This document shows, piece after piece, positions 34,156 through 43,470 of a DNA stretch of 45,465 bases; the first letter of the stretch is position 1; each line of letters begins with the position of its first letter. Origin of the DNA: Bacteroidales bacterium. GTDB lineage: Bacteria; Bacteroidota; Bacteroidia; Bacteroidales; GCA-2748055. The stretch is from assembly GCA_023138875.1 (NCBI GenBank), contig JAGLOO010000021.1, positions 1 to 45,465 of the forward strand. The letters are read 5' to 3'. The position numbers were made by a program, and so were the translations under genes. The notes under the pieces were generated by a model that did no database searches, had not been told where the DNA came from, and was given only the letters and a program-made list of their open reading frames with translations.

Positions 34156-35336
34156 TGAGAAAGCCCCGGGAAGGCTTCCAGAAAGGAAGGGTCATTACAA
34201 TCTCAGCTGCTCACTTTGTGCATGATTGCTACACCTCATTTCTGGCTCCCGCATTGCCCCTGATCATTGAAAAACTGGGGATCAGTTACGGAATGACCGG
34301 ATTACTGGCAGTGATCCAGCGAATCCCATCCCTTTTCAACCCTTTCATAGGAATCATTGCCGAACGACCTGTCATGAGGTATATGGTTATCTTCTCCCCT
34401 GCCCTTACCGCAGTGTCAATGAGCCTGATCGGAGTGGCTCCGGGCTATACTTTCCTGGCTATCATCCTGTTCTTTTCAGGAATCAGTTCTACTCTCTGGC
34501 ACATCCCGACACCGGTGATGGTGAAGCAATTTTCAGGAAAGAGGACAGGCAAGGGCATGAGTTATTACATGATGGGTGGCGAGCTGGCCAGAACAGCCGG
34601 ACCCTTGATCATCCTGGGGGTGATCAGCTGGTGGGGCCTGGAGGGGACCTGGAGAATGATGCCCCTGGGATTTGTGGCTTCACTGCTCCTTTATCTCAAT
34701 TTCAGGAACGCCAACTTCAAACCAGCCCCTTCACCACGTCAGCACCAGGAGGGAAGTTACTGGAAGATCTTCCTTCGTTTCTCAGCTGCATTCGTACTCA
34801 CAGGCGGATACACCTTTTTCCAGGCGGGGATGAAGGCATCCCTGACCTACTACCTGCCCACTTTCCTTACTTCAATGGGAAACAGCCTGCACTATTCAGA
34901 ACTGGCACTGGCTGCAATCCAGCTTTCAGGTGCAATGGGTGCGCTTTTTGCAGGGACCATCAGTGATAAGCTGGGAAGAAACCGGACCCTGTTCATCATT
35001 AGCCTGGCCGCACCACTGCTCACCCTGCTGTTTCTCACCTTGGACGGAATCTGGATTTTCCCCGTTCTCCTGCCCCTGGGATTCTTTCTGTTTGCCCCAA
35101 CCTCGGTAATGCTTGCAACGGTTCAGGACCTGGATACCGAAAAAAAGGCTTTTGTGAACTCCATTTACATGACTCTCAACTTCTTTGTTGGCGTCATGGT
35201 CTATCCCATTGTGGGAGCAGCCATCGACCGTGCCGGGTTCATTCCAACATTTCGTGCCATTGCCTTCCTGGGCTTCGGTGCAGCTTTCATAGTCCTTCTT
35301 ACACGAAAAAAGCTGCATTTGATTACCGGTAAATAA
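34155..35336 (+). CDS. MFS transporter, fosmidomycin-resistance-like
   Basis: 393 residues with about twelve hydrophobic helices. The first helix SAAHFVHDCYTSFLAPALPLI and the LWHIPTPVMVKQFSGKRTGKGMS region match the Fsr group, which includes fosmidomycin efflux pumps but also carriers of unknown substrate. It is coupled to the nucleoside phosphorylase gene by a one-base stop/start overlap, so a nucleobase- or nucleoside-related cargo is possible but unproven. Its 3' end overlaps the convergent lamin-tail gene by 14 bp. Confidence 0.87.
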   Translation: MRKPREGFQKGRVITISAAHFVHDCYTSFLAPALPLIIEKLGISYGMTGLLAVIQRIPSLFNPFIGIIAERPVMRYMVIFSPALTAVSMSLIGVAPGYTFLAIILFFSGISSTLWHIPTPVMVKQFSGKRTGKGMSYYMMGGELARTAGPLIILGVISWWGLEGTWRMMPLGFVASLLLYLNFRNANFKPAPSPRQHQEGSYWKIFLRFSAAFVLTGGYTFFQAGMKASLTYYLPTFLTSMGNSLHYSELALAAIQLSGAMGALFAGTISDKLGRNRTLFIISLAAPLLTLLFLTLDGIWIFPVLLPLGFFLFAPTSVMLATVQDLDTEKKAFVNSIYMTLNFFVGVMVYPIVGAAIDRAGFIPTFRAIAFLGFGAAFIVLLTRKKLHLITGK

Positions 35337-37938
35337 TCCCTGCCGCCGCCTTCCTGCTCCACCTCTCTCCGGAAACAGGATTATACATCCATACAAGGAC
35401 TACATAGATGCCCTCGGAAGCCATCTGTCCGTCATCCCTTTCACCATCCCAAACATACCTGACAGAAGGTCCGGTAAGGTGGTTATTGGCCAGGCTTCGC
35501 ACCCGGTTCCCTGCAAGATCTGTGATCCACATGCGCATTACACACCCCTGCACTTTCGACGAAACGGAGATCACCAGCAGGTCCTGATATCCGTCATTGT
35601 CCGGACTGAACACCGCCGGATCGACCTTCAACAATTCCGCTGATCCAGGTCCGTTAACAGACTGTGAGTTCTTTCTCCCCGGAGTGGCATACCCTTCGAT
35701 GGACGCTGCAGAATGCCAGTTCCCCGGATCGGTCCCCGGTCTGTCCGGCGAAATCCGCTCCAGGCTGATCCCTTTCATATCATCAAGCAGGTCCATATGC
35801 AGATGGTCGCCATAATTGGCCATATCCATGATCTCTCCCGATCGGTTGGTCAGGTAAATGGTCCCACCCGAATTGATTAATTCTGCCACTCCTCCCCTCT
35901 CCAACCACCGGCCTGATAACTCCAGATAGTAAGCATCCATTAAATGCGGAACACTCCTGGTGATGACCAGGTATTCTCCGGGAGGAAATATCCTGGAGAG
36001 TCCGCTCAGTGGTAGCGGATTCGCAGGGGATGCACCCTTCTTCACTACATCCACTGACAGATCCTGAAGATCAAAAAGCCGGTTTCCCGGATTATAGAGT
36101 TCAATGTACTCGGGTGCCCAATCAACCGGGTCATACATGATTTCATTGATCAACAGAGAACCGAAGCGGGGAACAGATGCCTCTCCTATCCGGATGGTCA
36201 ATTCGCGGGACAGATTTCCCGAGCAATCAGCTACGGAAGGCAGCCGGAGTTCAGAACCTGATCGATCCTGAAGATCCTCAGAAAAGTACAAGGCCATTTG
36301 ATCAGACAGGGGGAAACCAGGAACCACGCTGTCAGGATGAACCTCTCCGGGTACCACTGAAACCCGGTCAATCTCCATCGGTGATAACCGTACTGGTTCA
36401 GAATAATAGATGTGGACCGTTCCCGGTTCTCCATAACCGAAATACAAAAATACAGGTGGTTCACGGTCCTCCAGGTCAGAATCATTGCTATTTAGGCGAC
36501 CGGGTGTTCCTCCCATGCGGTCAGTAGAGAATTCCCACAACCCTGTAGTGTTGCATACCAGGTCGGGGTCGGGCGACTCCAGGGACCATCCCCCTTCCTT
36601 TTTCCAATCGGGTCCTTTCCAGGGTATTCCATATCTTGCTGCATGGACCAGTGTCCCGTCCCGGCTGTACAGGGCCAGTGTGGCTCCATCATTGGGAAGG
36701 GTGAAGTCATATAACAACCCATACTGTCCGGGATCCACTGTCAATCCGGTGATCATATGGGCACGATCGTTTACATCCACCCGCCATCCCTCCAGGTCCA
36801 GATCATAAGACGATCTGTTATAGATTTCCAGGTACTCATCCCCGGACAACCGGACCGCAGGATCGGGATCATACATGATCTCATTGAAAACCACGTCACC
36901 CCATTCTGCCTCATTGCGCATACACCGGACCAGGGTGTCCGGCATGCAATTCCCATCCGCATCACATATGCCTGTCACCAGCAGGTTCAGTTCTTTCCTG
37001 TTGGGAATGGAACCAGGAAACCTTAGTACAAGGCTGCTGTCCAGGACAGAAATTGTATCAGGATTCAAATTCCATCCAGGATCCTGCTCATCGGATTGAT
37101 CAGCTACCGATAGCAGGAAAGAAGAACATTCGGGTGCCGGTACCACTTCCGAAAATAAGAGCTGCAGGTGTGTTCCATCCATCACCTCTACCCTGAGGAG
37201 TGCCGGTGCAATAGTATCCGGAACAAAATTCCCATCCAGAGTGATATCATCCAACCACAGTTTCCTGTCCTGTGATGCACTGTATTCATACCTGACCACC
37301 AGTTGCCTTCCTGTCGGCAATGAATCCAGCTGGCATGACCCCACCAACTCAGTCGATCCCTCCGGGGGATCCCGGGTATAATACAGATCCAGCTTTCCTC
37401 CCCTGTACCATACCAACCTGAACAAAGGCGCTGCTTCGGTTCCAACATGCTCCTGGTAGTTGATGGATGTACTGCAAATCTGATCACAATTCCCCTCAAT
37501 ACAACTCCATAGTTTCACCTGATCATCTGAACCGGTGAAATTGACCCCCAGGATCACTCCCCCGGTGATCTGACCCGGAAAGGCCCCTTCATTTGAAAAA
37601 TCAGCCAGCAGTGCTACCTGCCAGTTATTGGCCGAACTGGATGGGTAGGCATGTTTTACCCGGAATGAGAGGGCAAGAGAATCCGGATCATAAAGCGGAT
37701 CGTGTGAAATCAGGAGGTAATCACAACCCGATTCGTGATTGTCATGGCTGTGATGCAGCGAATAATCGCCCGAAATGGCACCATAAGTGTCGCACTCCCA
37801 CCGTCCACCGGGAACCTGCTTCCACCAGCCACCTGTACACTCTACCCAGCCGCCGGTGGTATCATTTTCGAAATCAAAATGGTATTGTGCCGATAAAATA
37901 ACAGGCATCTGTAAGAAAAAGAGGAGAATTCGTTTCAC
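35323..37938 (-). CDS. Secreted lamin-tail-domain protein with FlgD-like C-terminal domain
   Basis: 871 residues from a GTG at 37938, chosen because it gives a clean signal peptide (VKRILLFFLQMPVILSAQ); an ATG at 37977 would add 13 residues with acidic and Cys residues that spoil it. The N-terminal 220 residues form a beta-sandwich with conserved Cys and Trp (VECTGGWWKQVPGG). Two lamin-tail domains follow (about 345-460 and 590-720), each starting NEIMYDP with EYLEIYN or EYIELYN. The C-terminus (about 755-870) has VDPAVFSPDNDGYQD and VRYVWDGERDDG, a FlgD-like Ig fold common in exported Bacteroidota proteins. Role probably surface or matrix; no catalytic residues are recognised. Confidence 0.85.
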   Translation of the reverse strand: MKRILLFFLQMPVILSAQYHFDFENDTTGGWVECTGGWWKQVPGGRWECDTYGAISGDYSLHHSHDNHESGCDYLLISHDPLYDPDSLALSFRVKHAYPSSSANNWQVALLADFSNEGAFPGQITGGVILGVNFTGSDDQVKLWSCIEGNCDQICSTSINYQEHVGTEAAPLFRLVWYRGGKLDLYYTRDPPEGSTELVGSCQLDSLPTGRQLVVRYEYSASQDRKLWLDDITLDGNFVPDTIAPALLRVEVMDGTHLQLLFSEVVPAPECSSFLLSVADQSDEQDPGWNLNPDTISVLDSSLVLRFPGSIPNRKELNLLVTGICDADGNCMPDTLVRCMRNEAEWGDVVFNEIMYDPDPAVRLSGDEYLEIYNRSSYDLDLEGWRVDVNDRAHMITGLTVDPGQYGLLYDFTLPNDGATLALYSRDGTLVHAARYGIPWKGPDWKKEGGWSLESPDPDLVCNTTGLWEFSTDRMGGTPGRLNSNDSDLEDREPPVFLYFGYGEPGTVHIYYSEPVRLSPMEIDRVSVVPGEVHPDSVVPGFPLSDQMALYFSEDLQDRSGSELRLPSVADCSGNLSRELTIRIGEASVPRFGSLLINEIMYDPVDWAPEYIELYNPGNRLFDLQDLSVDVVKKGASPANPLPLSGLSRIFPPGEYLVITRSVPHLMDAYYLELSGRWLERGGVAELINSGGTIYLTNRSGEIMDMANYGDHLHMDLLDDMKGISLERISPDRPGTDPGNWHSAASIEGYATPGRKNSQSVNGPGSAELLKVDPAVFSPDNDGYQDLLVISVSSKVQGCVMRMWITDLAGNRVRSLANNHLTGPSVRYVWDGERDDGQMASEGIYVVLVWMYNPVSGERWSRKAAAGIIYR

Positions 37939-37990
37939 ATTAAAGAAATAATTGCAATTTTTGCATTCATCTAACATTTAGAAAAAAATC

Positions 37991-38998
37991 ATGAAAGTAG
38001 CAGTAGTTGGTGTAAGCGGAGCCGTGGGACAGGAGTTCCTGCATGTGCTCCAGGAGAGGCAGTTCCCTCTCGATGAACTGGTGTTGTTCGGCTCTTCCCG
38101 CAGCGCGGGTAACCAGTACACCTTTAACGGGCAAACCCTTACCGTAAAAGAATTAAAGGACAATGATGATTTCAAAGACATTGACATCGCTTTAACTTCA
38201 GCTGGCGGAGGCACCTCCAAACAGTTTGCATCAACCATAACCAGGCATGGAGCCATCATGATCGATAATTCCAGTGCATTCAGGATGGATGCGGATGTTC
38301 CACTGGTGGTTCCCGAAGTGAATCCCGGTGACCTGCATGCCCTGCCCAGAAACATCGTGGCCAATCCAAATTGCACCACCATTCAAATGGTTGTATGCCT
38401 TAAGCCCATCAACGACCTTTCACCCATCAGGCGTGTGCATGCTGCCACTTACCAGGCTGCCAGTGGTGCCGGTGCTTCAGCCATGGCAGAACTTGAACAG
38501 CAGATCAAGCAGATCGCCGCCGGCGAGCCGGTTACCGTTGAAAACTTCCAGTACCAGCTGGCCATGAACCTCATCCCACAGGTTGATGTGTTCACCGAGA
38601 ATGGATACACCAAGGAGGAGATGAAAATGTACAATGAAACTCAAAAGATCTTACATTCAGACATCGAGGTAAGCTCGACCTGTGTGCGTGTTCCCGTTCT
38701 CCGAAACCACTCCGAGGCCATCTGGGTTGAAACCGAGGAGGAGCTAGACCTGCAAAAGGTGAAAGAAGCGCTGAGCGGGGCCCAGGGTGTGACCTTGAAA
38801 GATGATCCGGAGAACCTGGTATACCCTATGCCACTGGGATCAGCCAGCAAAGATGATATTTTCGTGGGACGGCTCCGAAAGGACATTACCAATCCAAAAG
38901 GGATCGCCTTCTGGTGCGTAGGTGACCAGATCAAAAAGGGAGCCGCCCTGAATGCTGTTCAGATTGCTGAATACCTGGTAGAAAAGGGATTAGTATAA
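37991..38998 (+). CDS. asd: Aspartate-semialdehyde dehydrogenase
   Basis: 335 residues. Asd reduces aspartyl phosphate to the semialdehyde for lysine, threonine, methionine and cell-wall diaminopimelate. Visible are the NADP-binding start [15 protein letters not shown], the catalytic Cys128 in [11 protein letters not shown], and substrate-binding segments such as [12 protein letters not shown]. The gene stands alone, divergent from the lamin-tail gene across about 50 bp, and overlaps the convergent hflX by 9 bp. Confidence 0.96.
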   Translation: MKVAVVGVSGAVGQEFLHVLQERQFPLDELVLFGSSRSAGNQYTFNGQTLTVKELKDNDDFKDIDIALTSAGGGTSKQFASTITRHGAIMIDNSSAFRMDADVPLVVPEVNPGDLHALPRNIVANPNCTTIQMVVCLKPINDLSPIRRVHAATYQAASGAGASAMAELEQQIKQIAAGEPVTVENFQYQLAMNLIPQVDVFTENGYTKEEMKMYNETQKILHSDIEVSSTCVRVPVLRNHSEAIWVETEEELDLQKVKEALSGAQGVTLKDDPENLVYPMPLGSASKDDIFVGRLRKDITNPKGIAFWCVGDQIKKGAALNAVQIAEYLVEKGLV

Positions 38999-40180
38999 AA
39001 AGTCGTTATAAGGATACCTTTTCACATGGATCTCCTTTACTTTCTGGTAGAGCTGGTCTTTTAATTCATCGATGTTGGATTTGCGCAGGGCCGAAATAAA
39101 GAGTGCCTCTTTATGTTTATTGGTCCATTCGCGCTTAATATCATCCAGACTCAGATTTTCTTTCGTAGATAGAGTCAGGTCATCCTCTTCCTTTTTAATA
39201 TAAGTATGGGCATCTGTCTTATTGAACACCAGCATCAGTGGTGTTTCGCCCGTTCCCAGTTCACTGAGGGTTTCTTCCACCACCTCGATCTGTTCCTCAA
39301 AATTGGAATGGGAAATATCCACCACATGCAGAAGAATATCAGCTTCGCGGACTTCATCCAGGGTTGATTTGAACGATTCCACAAGGTGGGTGGGCAGTTT
39401 CCTGATAAAACCAACCGTATCGGAAAGTAAAAAAGGAAGATTTTCCACCACAACCTTTCTGACGGTGGTATCCAGGGTGGCAAACAGTTTGTCCTCTGCA
39501 AATACCTTCGACTTACTGAGCAGGTTCATCAATGTGGATTTCCCTGCATTGGTATATCCCACAAGGGCTACCCGTACCATTTTTCCACGGTTCTTTCGCT
39601 GAACCACCATCTGCTTGTCAATCTTTGCCAGCTGTTCTTTCAGCCTGGCTATCTTATCACGAATGACACGCCGGTCGGTCTCAATCTCCGTTTCACCGGG
39701 TCCCCTCAGTCCAATCCCTCCACGCTGACGCTCCAGGTGGGTCCACATCCCGGTAAGCCTGGGCAACAGGTACTGGTACTGAGCCAGCTCTACCTGTGTT
39801 TTGGCATGGGCTGTCTGTGCCCTTCCTGCAAAAATATCCAGGATCAGGTTGGTGCGGTCAAGGACCCTGACTTTCATTTCTCGTTCGATGTTTCTGAGCT
39901 GTGAAGGTGAAAGCTCATCATCGAAAATTACCAGGTCAATCTCCTCCTTCTGCACAAAATCCTTCACCTCTCTCAGCTTCCCCGATCCAATGAAAGTTTT
40001 TGGATTGGGTACATCCAGCCGCTGAGTAAAAACTGCCCTGAGTTCGGCTCCGGCAGTCTCCGCCAGGAATGCAAGCTCTTCCAGGTATTCTGCAGCCATC
40101 TCCCCGGTCTGATCCCTGTTAATAACTCCCACCAATACAGCCGTCTCCGGATAAGGTCTGTGATCGTAATAGTCTCCCAT
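38990..40180 (-). CDS. hflX: GTPase HflX
   Basis: 396 residues. An N-terminal HflX domain (about 10-190, with [11 protein letters not shown] and [14 protein letters not shown]) precedes the G domain with G1 GYTNAGKS, G3 [10 protein letters not shown] and G4 NKTD. HflX binds the 50S subunit and rescues stalled ribosomes under stress. A TATTTTTG box stands 18 bp before the start codon. Confidence 0.96.
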   Translation of the reverse strand: MGDYYDHRPYPETAVLVGVINRDQTGEMAAEYLEELAFLAETAGAELRAVFTQRLDVPNPKTFIGSGKLREVKDFVQKEEIDLVIFDDELSPSQLRNIEREMKVRVLDRTNLILDIFAGRAQTAHAKTQVELAQYQYLLPRLTGMWTHLERQRGGIGLRGPGETEIETDRRVIRDKIARLKEQLAKIDKQMVVQRKNRGKMVRVALVGYTNAGKSTLMNLLSKSKVFAEDKLFATLDTTVRKVVVENLPFLLSDTVGFIRKLPTHLVESFKSTLDEVREADILLHVVDISHSNFEEQIEVVEETLSELGTGETPLMLVFNKTDAHTYIKKEEDDLTLSTKENLSLDDIKREWTNKHKEALFISALRKSNIDELKDQLYQKVKEIHVKRYPYNDFLY

Positions 40181-40197
40181 GTTTGTAAATCAGGCTG

Positions 40198-40205
40198 CAA
40201 AAATA
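40198..40205 (-). promoter_or_regulatory. -7 box upstream of hflX
   Basis: On the minus strand TATTTTTG matches the TAnnTTTG consensus. No convincing TTTG is seen 19-21 bp upstream, so only the -7 element is claimed. Confidence 0.45.
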
Positions 40206-40308
40206 CGAAAAAAGGAGGTCTCCAGCATATACCACCCTCACATCTTTCCGGGATATCCATTCACTACTGAAGAATATGTTAAGAAAGAAGCAATTCAAGT
40301 GTTTGCTC

Positions 40309-41481
40309 CTATTTTATGTATTGCCGGTTCGCGTAGATGGCATTCCGGATGGCAGGTTTGATGGTCTCCGTGCAGATCATTACCATCTCCACATCGGTAG
40401 GAAACTGGATCTTTTCCTGCTGAGTCTTTTTCAATGCTTCCTCAGTAAGTGCACCAACATCCCCGATAGCTCGGGCAGAAGAGTGCTCAAACTGATTGGA
40501 GGCTCCAAAGGGCTCTTTCTGCATCAGTCGCTCTGGATTCATGGAAAGAATCTCAATTTCTCCCCTGATCTCTACCGACTTGAATTGCCTGGTCTCAACC
40601 AATGTGCAGGTGATATCCTTAAATTTCTGCAACTTGATATCATTGCCTGCAGTGTCCTTCATCACATTGCCATTGGCATCCAGCACATAGTCAAATCCAT
40701 CAGAAATCCTCTTATTAAATATTTCGTCCACATCTTTTGTTTCATCCGGAGAAACCATGATTGAGAGCAGTTTTACAATGATGGCATAATCGTAAACTGC
40801 ATCTTCATCCACGTGTTTTAAATGATATTCCACCCATTCATTGCCGAGTCCCCTTGTATCAAATGATATCAGGTCATCCTCCACCTGCGGAGGAAGTTTA
40901 AGCGGACCCTGATTGGACACCTCCACGATCACACGGCTGATCCCTTTCATGCGCGCATCGTAGATTAATTCGTCAATTTGTGCGAACTGTCCCCCACTGT
41001 ATTCCGAGGCCTTCATTAACTGGTAATAGGCATTCCTGTAATCATCCTTCTGAAGGGCATTTTCCAACAGGGCCTTCCCATTGTTATAGAAAAAATCTGC
41101 GGCTTTCCGCTTGGCACTGATCAACTCGGCATCATAGTCCACATATTCGTAACTGTAAATTTTTCCATCAATCGTAAGCGGTGTGACAGTGCGAACCTTC
41201 TGCTGGCGCATCTTCAGCATGTTGTACTTGCTGAAGATCTCATCATAATTATCAGGATTGTTCTCCATCTTCAGGTACTTGATCCGCTCAAGATCCCGTT
41301 CGTTGGCCATCCTGAAGGCCCTATCCATCTCTGCGGCATTATCTGCATCGGCTTTCCTGATCAGTTTCTTGGTAGTCTTATCGATCACAGCATCATAGTT
41401 CCCCTGCTGCAATTTCTTTGTGGTGGATCCACATCCGGCAAGCAGCAACGCTGCTATGAAAAAAGTAAAAATCTTTTTCAT
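40309..41481 (-). CDS. Hypothetical lipoprotein
   Basis: 390 residues with a lipoprotein signal (MKKIFTFFIAALLLAGC; lipobox LAGC). The mature part is helical and rich in charged residues over the first 170 positions, with Tyr/Ala-rich segments (NYDAVIDKTTKKLIRKAD and DYRNAYYQLMKASEY) that look like TPR-type helical hairpins. A more mixed C-terminal half follows. I do not recognise a named family. It is followed on the same strand by hflX after 128 bp. Confidence 0.75.
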   Translation of the reverse strand: MKKIFTFFIAALLLAGCGSTTKKLQQGNYDAVIDKTTKKLIRKADADNAAEMDRAFRMANERDLERIKYLKMENNPDNYDEIFSKYNMLKMRQQKVRTVTPLTIDGKIYSYEYVDYDAELISAKRKAADFFYNNGKALLENALQKDDYRNAYYQLMKASEYSGGQFAQIDELIYDARMKGISRVIVEVSNQGPLKLPPQVEDDLISFDTRGLGNEWVEYHLKHVDEDAVYDYAIIVKLLSIMVSPDETKDVDEIFNKRISDGFDYVLDANGNVMKDTAGNDIKLQKFKDITCTLVETRQFKSVEIRGEIEILSMNPERLMQKEPFGASNQFEHSSARAIGDVGALTEEALKKTQQEKIQFPTDVEMVMICTETIKPAIRNAIYANRQYIK

Positions 41482-41553
41482 GGTTACATGGTTTTATCTC
41501 AAGCTAAAAATAGGAAATATTCCATCTCAATTAAACATATGCAAGGTATATAA

Positions 41554-41585
41554 CAAAAAAAAAAGCCGACACAAGGCCGGCTTTT
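41554..41585 (-). terminator. Intrinsic terminator of tonB
   Basis: An 8-bp stem AAAAGCCG / CGGCTTTT around a 9-base loop. Read on the minus strand it ends in a long U-run (the A-tract at 41554-41564 on the plus strand), 20 bp after the tonB stop codon. Confidence 0.85.
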
Positions 41586-41605
41586 ATCAACATTTGATGA
41601 ATATT

Positions 41606-42295
41606 TTACTGAAGCACGAAGTTAATAGGGAAGGTAAAGAGCACCTTCACCGCTTTCCCGCGCTGCTTTCCAGGGGTCCATTTCGGTGAAGACATGACCA
41701 CCCTTACGGCTTCTTTGTCAAGTGCAGGATCCACGCTACGCACAATAACGGCGTCTACAACCTTACCCACTTTATTCACGGCAAACTGAATAATCACACG
41801 TCCACTGATTCCATTTTCAGCAGCAATTTCGGGGTACCTCAGGTTCTGAGCAATGTACTTGCGGAATTCTGTGGCGGGCTCACCACCGTTGAATGTGGGC
41901 ATATCCTCCACAATGTAGAATACTTCTTCCTCATCTATATTCTCATCATCATCGCCCATCATGCTGGTGAAATCGTATTCAGTATTATCGGTGGCTTCCA
42001 TGTCGAAATCAAAATCATCGTCAATTTCCACATCGTCATCCACAATATCGAGAACCTCTGCAACTTTGGGCGTCTCGGGTTTTGGTTCCGGCTTAGGTTC
42101 ATCCCGGCGGGTGATCTGCATCATCTCATCCTCAAACTGTATTTCCTGGACAATGTCAGTATCGTCTCCCTTACCAGGACCCTTGGCCCATTCGAATGCA
42201 ACCAGGACAATTGAAAGGGCCACCACCAGTCCAACTGTGGTAAACATACTTTTCCTTTTCTCCAGATCAGCTTGTTTCGCTTTTTTAAGTTCCAT
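41606..42295 (-). CDS. tonB: Energy transducer TonB
   Basis: 229 residues: cytoplasmic N-terminus (MELKKAKQADLEKRKS), one transmembrane helix (about 18-36), a short PEPKPEPKPE repeat (about 66-75), a strongly acidic linker (about 83-125, runs of Asp) and a TonB C-terminal domain (about 150-229) with FRKYIAQNLRYPEIAAENGISG and KWTPGKQRGKAVKV. It couples the proton gradient to outer-membrane receptors. No exbB or exbD genes are adjacent. The gene has its own promoter and terminator. Confidence 0.93.
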   Translation of the reverse strand: MELKKAKQADLEKRKSMFTTVGLVVALSIVLVAFEWAKGPGKGDDTDIVQEIQFEDEMMQITRRDEPKPEPKPETPKVAEVLDIVDDDVEIDDDFDFDMEATDNTEYDFTSMMGDDDENIDEEEVFYIVEDMPTFNGGEPATEFRKYIAQNLRYPEIAAENGISGRVIIQFAVNKVGKVVDAVIVRSVDPALDKEAVRVVMSSPKWTPGKQRGKAVKVLFTFPINFVLQ

Positions 42296-42316
42296 GATGT
42301 TGTTAATTTGGGCAAT

Positions 42317-42348
42317 AAAAATAGTGATTTACTTACTATATATCAAAA
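42317..42348 (-). promoter_or_regulatory. Promoter of tonB
   Basis: On the minus strand TTTG (42345-42348), a 20-bp spacer and TATTTTTA (42317-42324), one base off the TAnnTTTG consensus, about 20 bp before the start codon. Confidence 0.6.
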
Positions 42349-42431
42349 AGAAATAACGCAAAGATTCAAAGAGTAGTGTCATACCAGTGTATTTACAATT
42401 TAAAACCCTCAAAAATTCTGCCATACTACCC

Positions 42432-42461
42432 ATTGTACTTGCATTTTTTTTAATATTTTTG
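42432..42461 (+). promoter_or_regulatory. Promoter of the tRNA-Ala gene
   Basis: ATTG (42432-42435), an 18-bp spacer and TATTTTTG (42454-42461) fit the Bacteroidota promoter pattern. The -7 box ends 9 bp before the mature tRNA. Confidence 0.65.
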
Positions 42462-42470
42462 CCTCGCGTT

Positions 42471-42544
42471 GGGGCATTAGCTCAGTTGGCTAGAGCGTTT
42501 GACTGGCAGTCAAGAGGTCATCGGTTCGATTCCGATATGCTCCA
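42471..42544 (+). tRNA. tRNA-Ala (anticodon GGC)
   Basis: 74 nt fold to a full cloverleaf: acceptor stem GGGGCAT/ATGCTCC, D-stem GCTC/GAGC, anticodon stem TTTGA/TCAAG with loop CTGGCAG (anticodon GGC), T-stem ATCGG/CCGAT with loop TTCGATT, discriminator A. The acceptor stem has the G3-U70 wobble pair that identifies alanine tRNAs. CCA is not encoded. The gene lies just before an AT-rich accessory segment. Confidence 0.97.
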
Positions 42545-42555
42545 CACTAATAATC

Positions 42556-42596
42556 AAAGGGTTGCAACCGATCAGGATTGCAGCCCTTTTTCTTTT
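42556..42596 (+). terminator. Terminator downstream of tRNA-Ala
   Basis: Stem AAAGGGTTGCAA with TTGCAGCCCTTT (one G-U pair) and a T-rich tail, 11 bp after the tRNA. Confidence 0.8.
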
Positions 42597-42613
42597 GCCA
42601 GAATTTTGCCAGA
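42596..42613. repeat. TGCCAGA doublet, left copy
   Basis: TGCCAGA occurs at 42596-42602 and 42607-42613, 4 bp apart. A similar doublet lies at 44714-44732. The two doublets bracket the two-gene module and may mark island borders. Confidence 0.4.
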
Positions 42614-42665
42614 GAGGTGACGCATATAAAGCTATTTAAGTATTTTTAACAAACAAAAACAGCCT

Positions 42666-42721
42666 CCCAAGCGTATAATAAATACCTTGTTGAACCCGGA
42701 TGGGGATCGGGCATGCTTGGG
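42666..42721. other. Nested inverted repeat ahead of the two-gene module
   Basis: Outer arms CCCAAGC (42666-42672) / GCTTGGG (42715-42721) enclose CCCG (42695-42698) / CGGG (42708-42711). It lies in the 360-bp stretch between the tRNA and the next gene and could be a structured RNA or the scar of an integration event. Confidence 0.35.
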
Positions 42722-42736
42722 TTTGCAAAATTTTAT

Positions 42737-42744
42737 TATATTTG
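42737..42744 (+). promoter_or_regulatory. -7 box ahead of the two-gene module
   Basis: TATATTTG matches TAnnTTTG exactly. The best upstream partner, CTTG at 42716-42719, is 17 bp away, slightly short. Transcription from here would leave a leader of about 150 nt before the ATG at 42905. Confidence 0.45.
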
Positions 42745-42764
42745 GTTAGCATTAACCTAACTCT

Positions 42765-42872
42765 ATGAATCACAGCAACCACAAGTCGGCGGCCCTTTCA
42801 CTTTTTTGGTTGAACATACCACAAACCTATTTTACTGTAAGGACATCTCTGGGTGTAATTGCACTAGGGTAA
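42765..42872 (+). CDS. Possible 35-codon leader ORF
   Basis: An ATG at 42765 opens 35 codons (starting MNHSNHKSAALSLFWLNI) to TAA at 42870-42872, 32 bp before the main gene. There is no recognisable domain. It could be a leader peptide or chance; its place in the predicted 5' leader is the only support. Confidence 0.2.
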   Translation: MNHSNHKSAALSLFWLNIPQTYFTVRTSLGVIALG

Positions 42873-42904
42873 GACTATTTTTTACAAAATTTGTCCTATT
42901 AGCT

Positions 42905-43429
42905 ATGAACTACAAAACGGTTGTTGAAAGGCTTGCAGAGAGTAAATCTGATGAGGTGATTTTTAATCACGGAAACGATAATTGCATTGTAACACTTACT
43001 CAGCTAGCCAAGTCAAGCAAGAAAGAGATTCGATTGTATACCGGTTCTCTTGCCCCAGAGATCTGCAATAATGATGAGTACGTCAAAGCCATTGAAGGGT
43101 TTATAAATAGTGGAGGGAAGTTGATGATAATGACCGAACATGAGCCAGATGAGAAGTCAAGATTATATAAATTAATTAGATCATATCTAGGCCGGGAATC
43201 CAATGAGGAAGAAGTATCCGAAATTACGTATCCGAAATTGATCCCGATGGTCCCGAAATGGGTCCAATATAAAGGCAAACCTATTCACTTTGCTACCGGA
43301 GACAACTCGATCTTTAGGATTGAAACAGATCCCGTCAAGAGGTATGCAAGGGTATGTTTTAATAATGAGGAAATCACTGGCAAGCTTATTGAATATTTCG
43401 ACACGGAATTGAAAAGACGTACAGCATAA
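42905..43429 (+). CDS. Unknown small protein with PLD-like fold pattern
   Basis: 174 residues from the ATG at 42905 (the frame is open upstream, but that part looks non-coding). The alternating pattern EIRLYTGSLAPEI, helix, GGKLMIMTEHEP resembles one half of a phospholipase D-like domain. The final part (KPIHFATGDNSIFRIETD, then ARVCFNNEEITGKLIEYFD) has the shape of the segment where PLD nucleases carry HxK, but no HKD triad is present, so it is more likely a binding than a catalytic module. No signal peptide or membrane helix. It is the first of a two-gene AT-rich unit; the membrane-protein gene follows after 41 bp. Function unknown. Confidence 0.65.
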   Translation: MNYKTVVERLAESKSDEVIFNHGNDNCIVTLTQLAKSSKKEIRLYTGSLAPEICNNDEYVKAIEGFINSGGKLMIMTEHEPDEKSRLYKLIRSYLGRESNEEEVSEITYPKLIPMVPKWVQYKGKPIHFATGDNSIFRIETDPVKRYARVCFNNEEITGKLIEYFDTELKRRTA

Positions 43430-43470
43430 AATAATCAAACCCCTCGAACCCAGCAATCTAACCCTCTACC

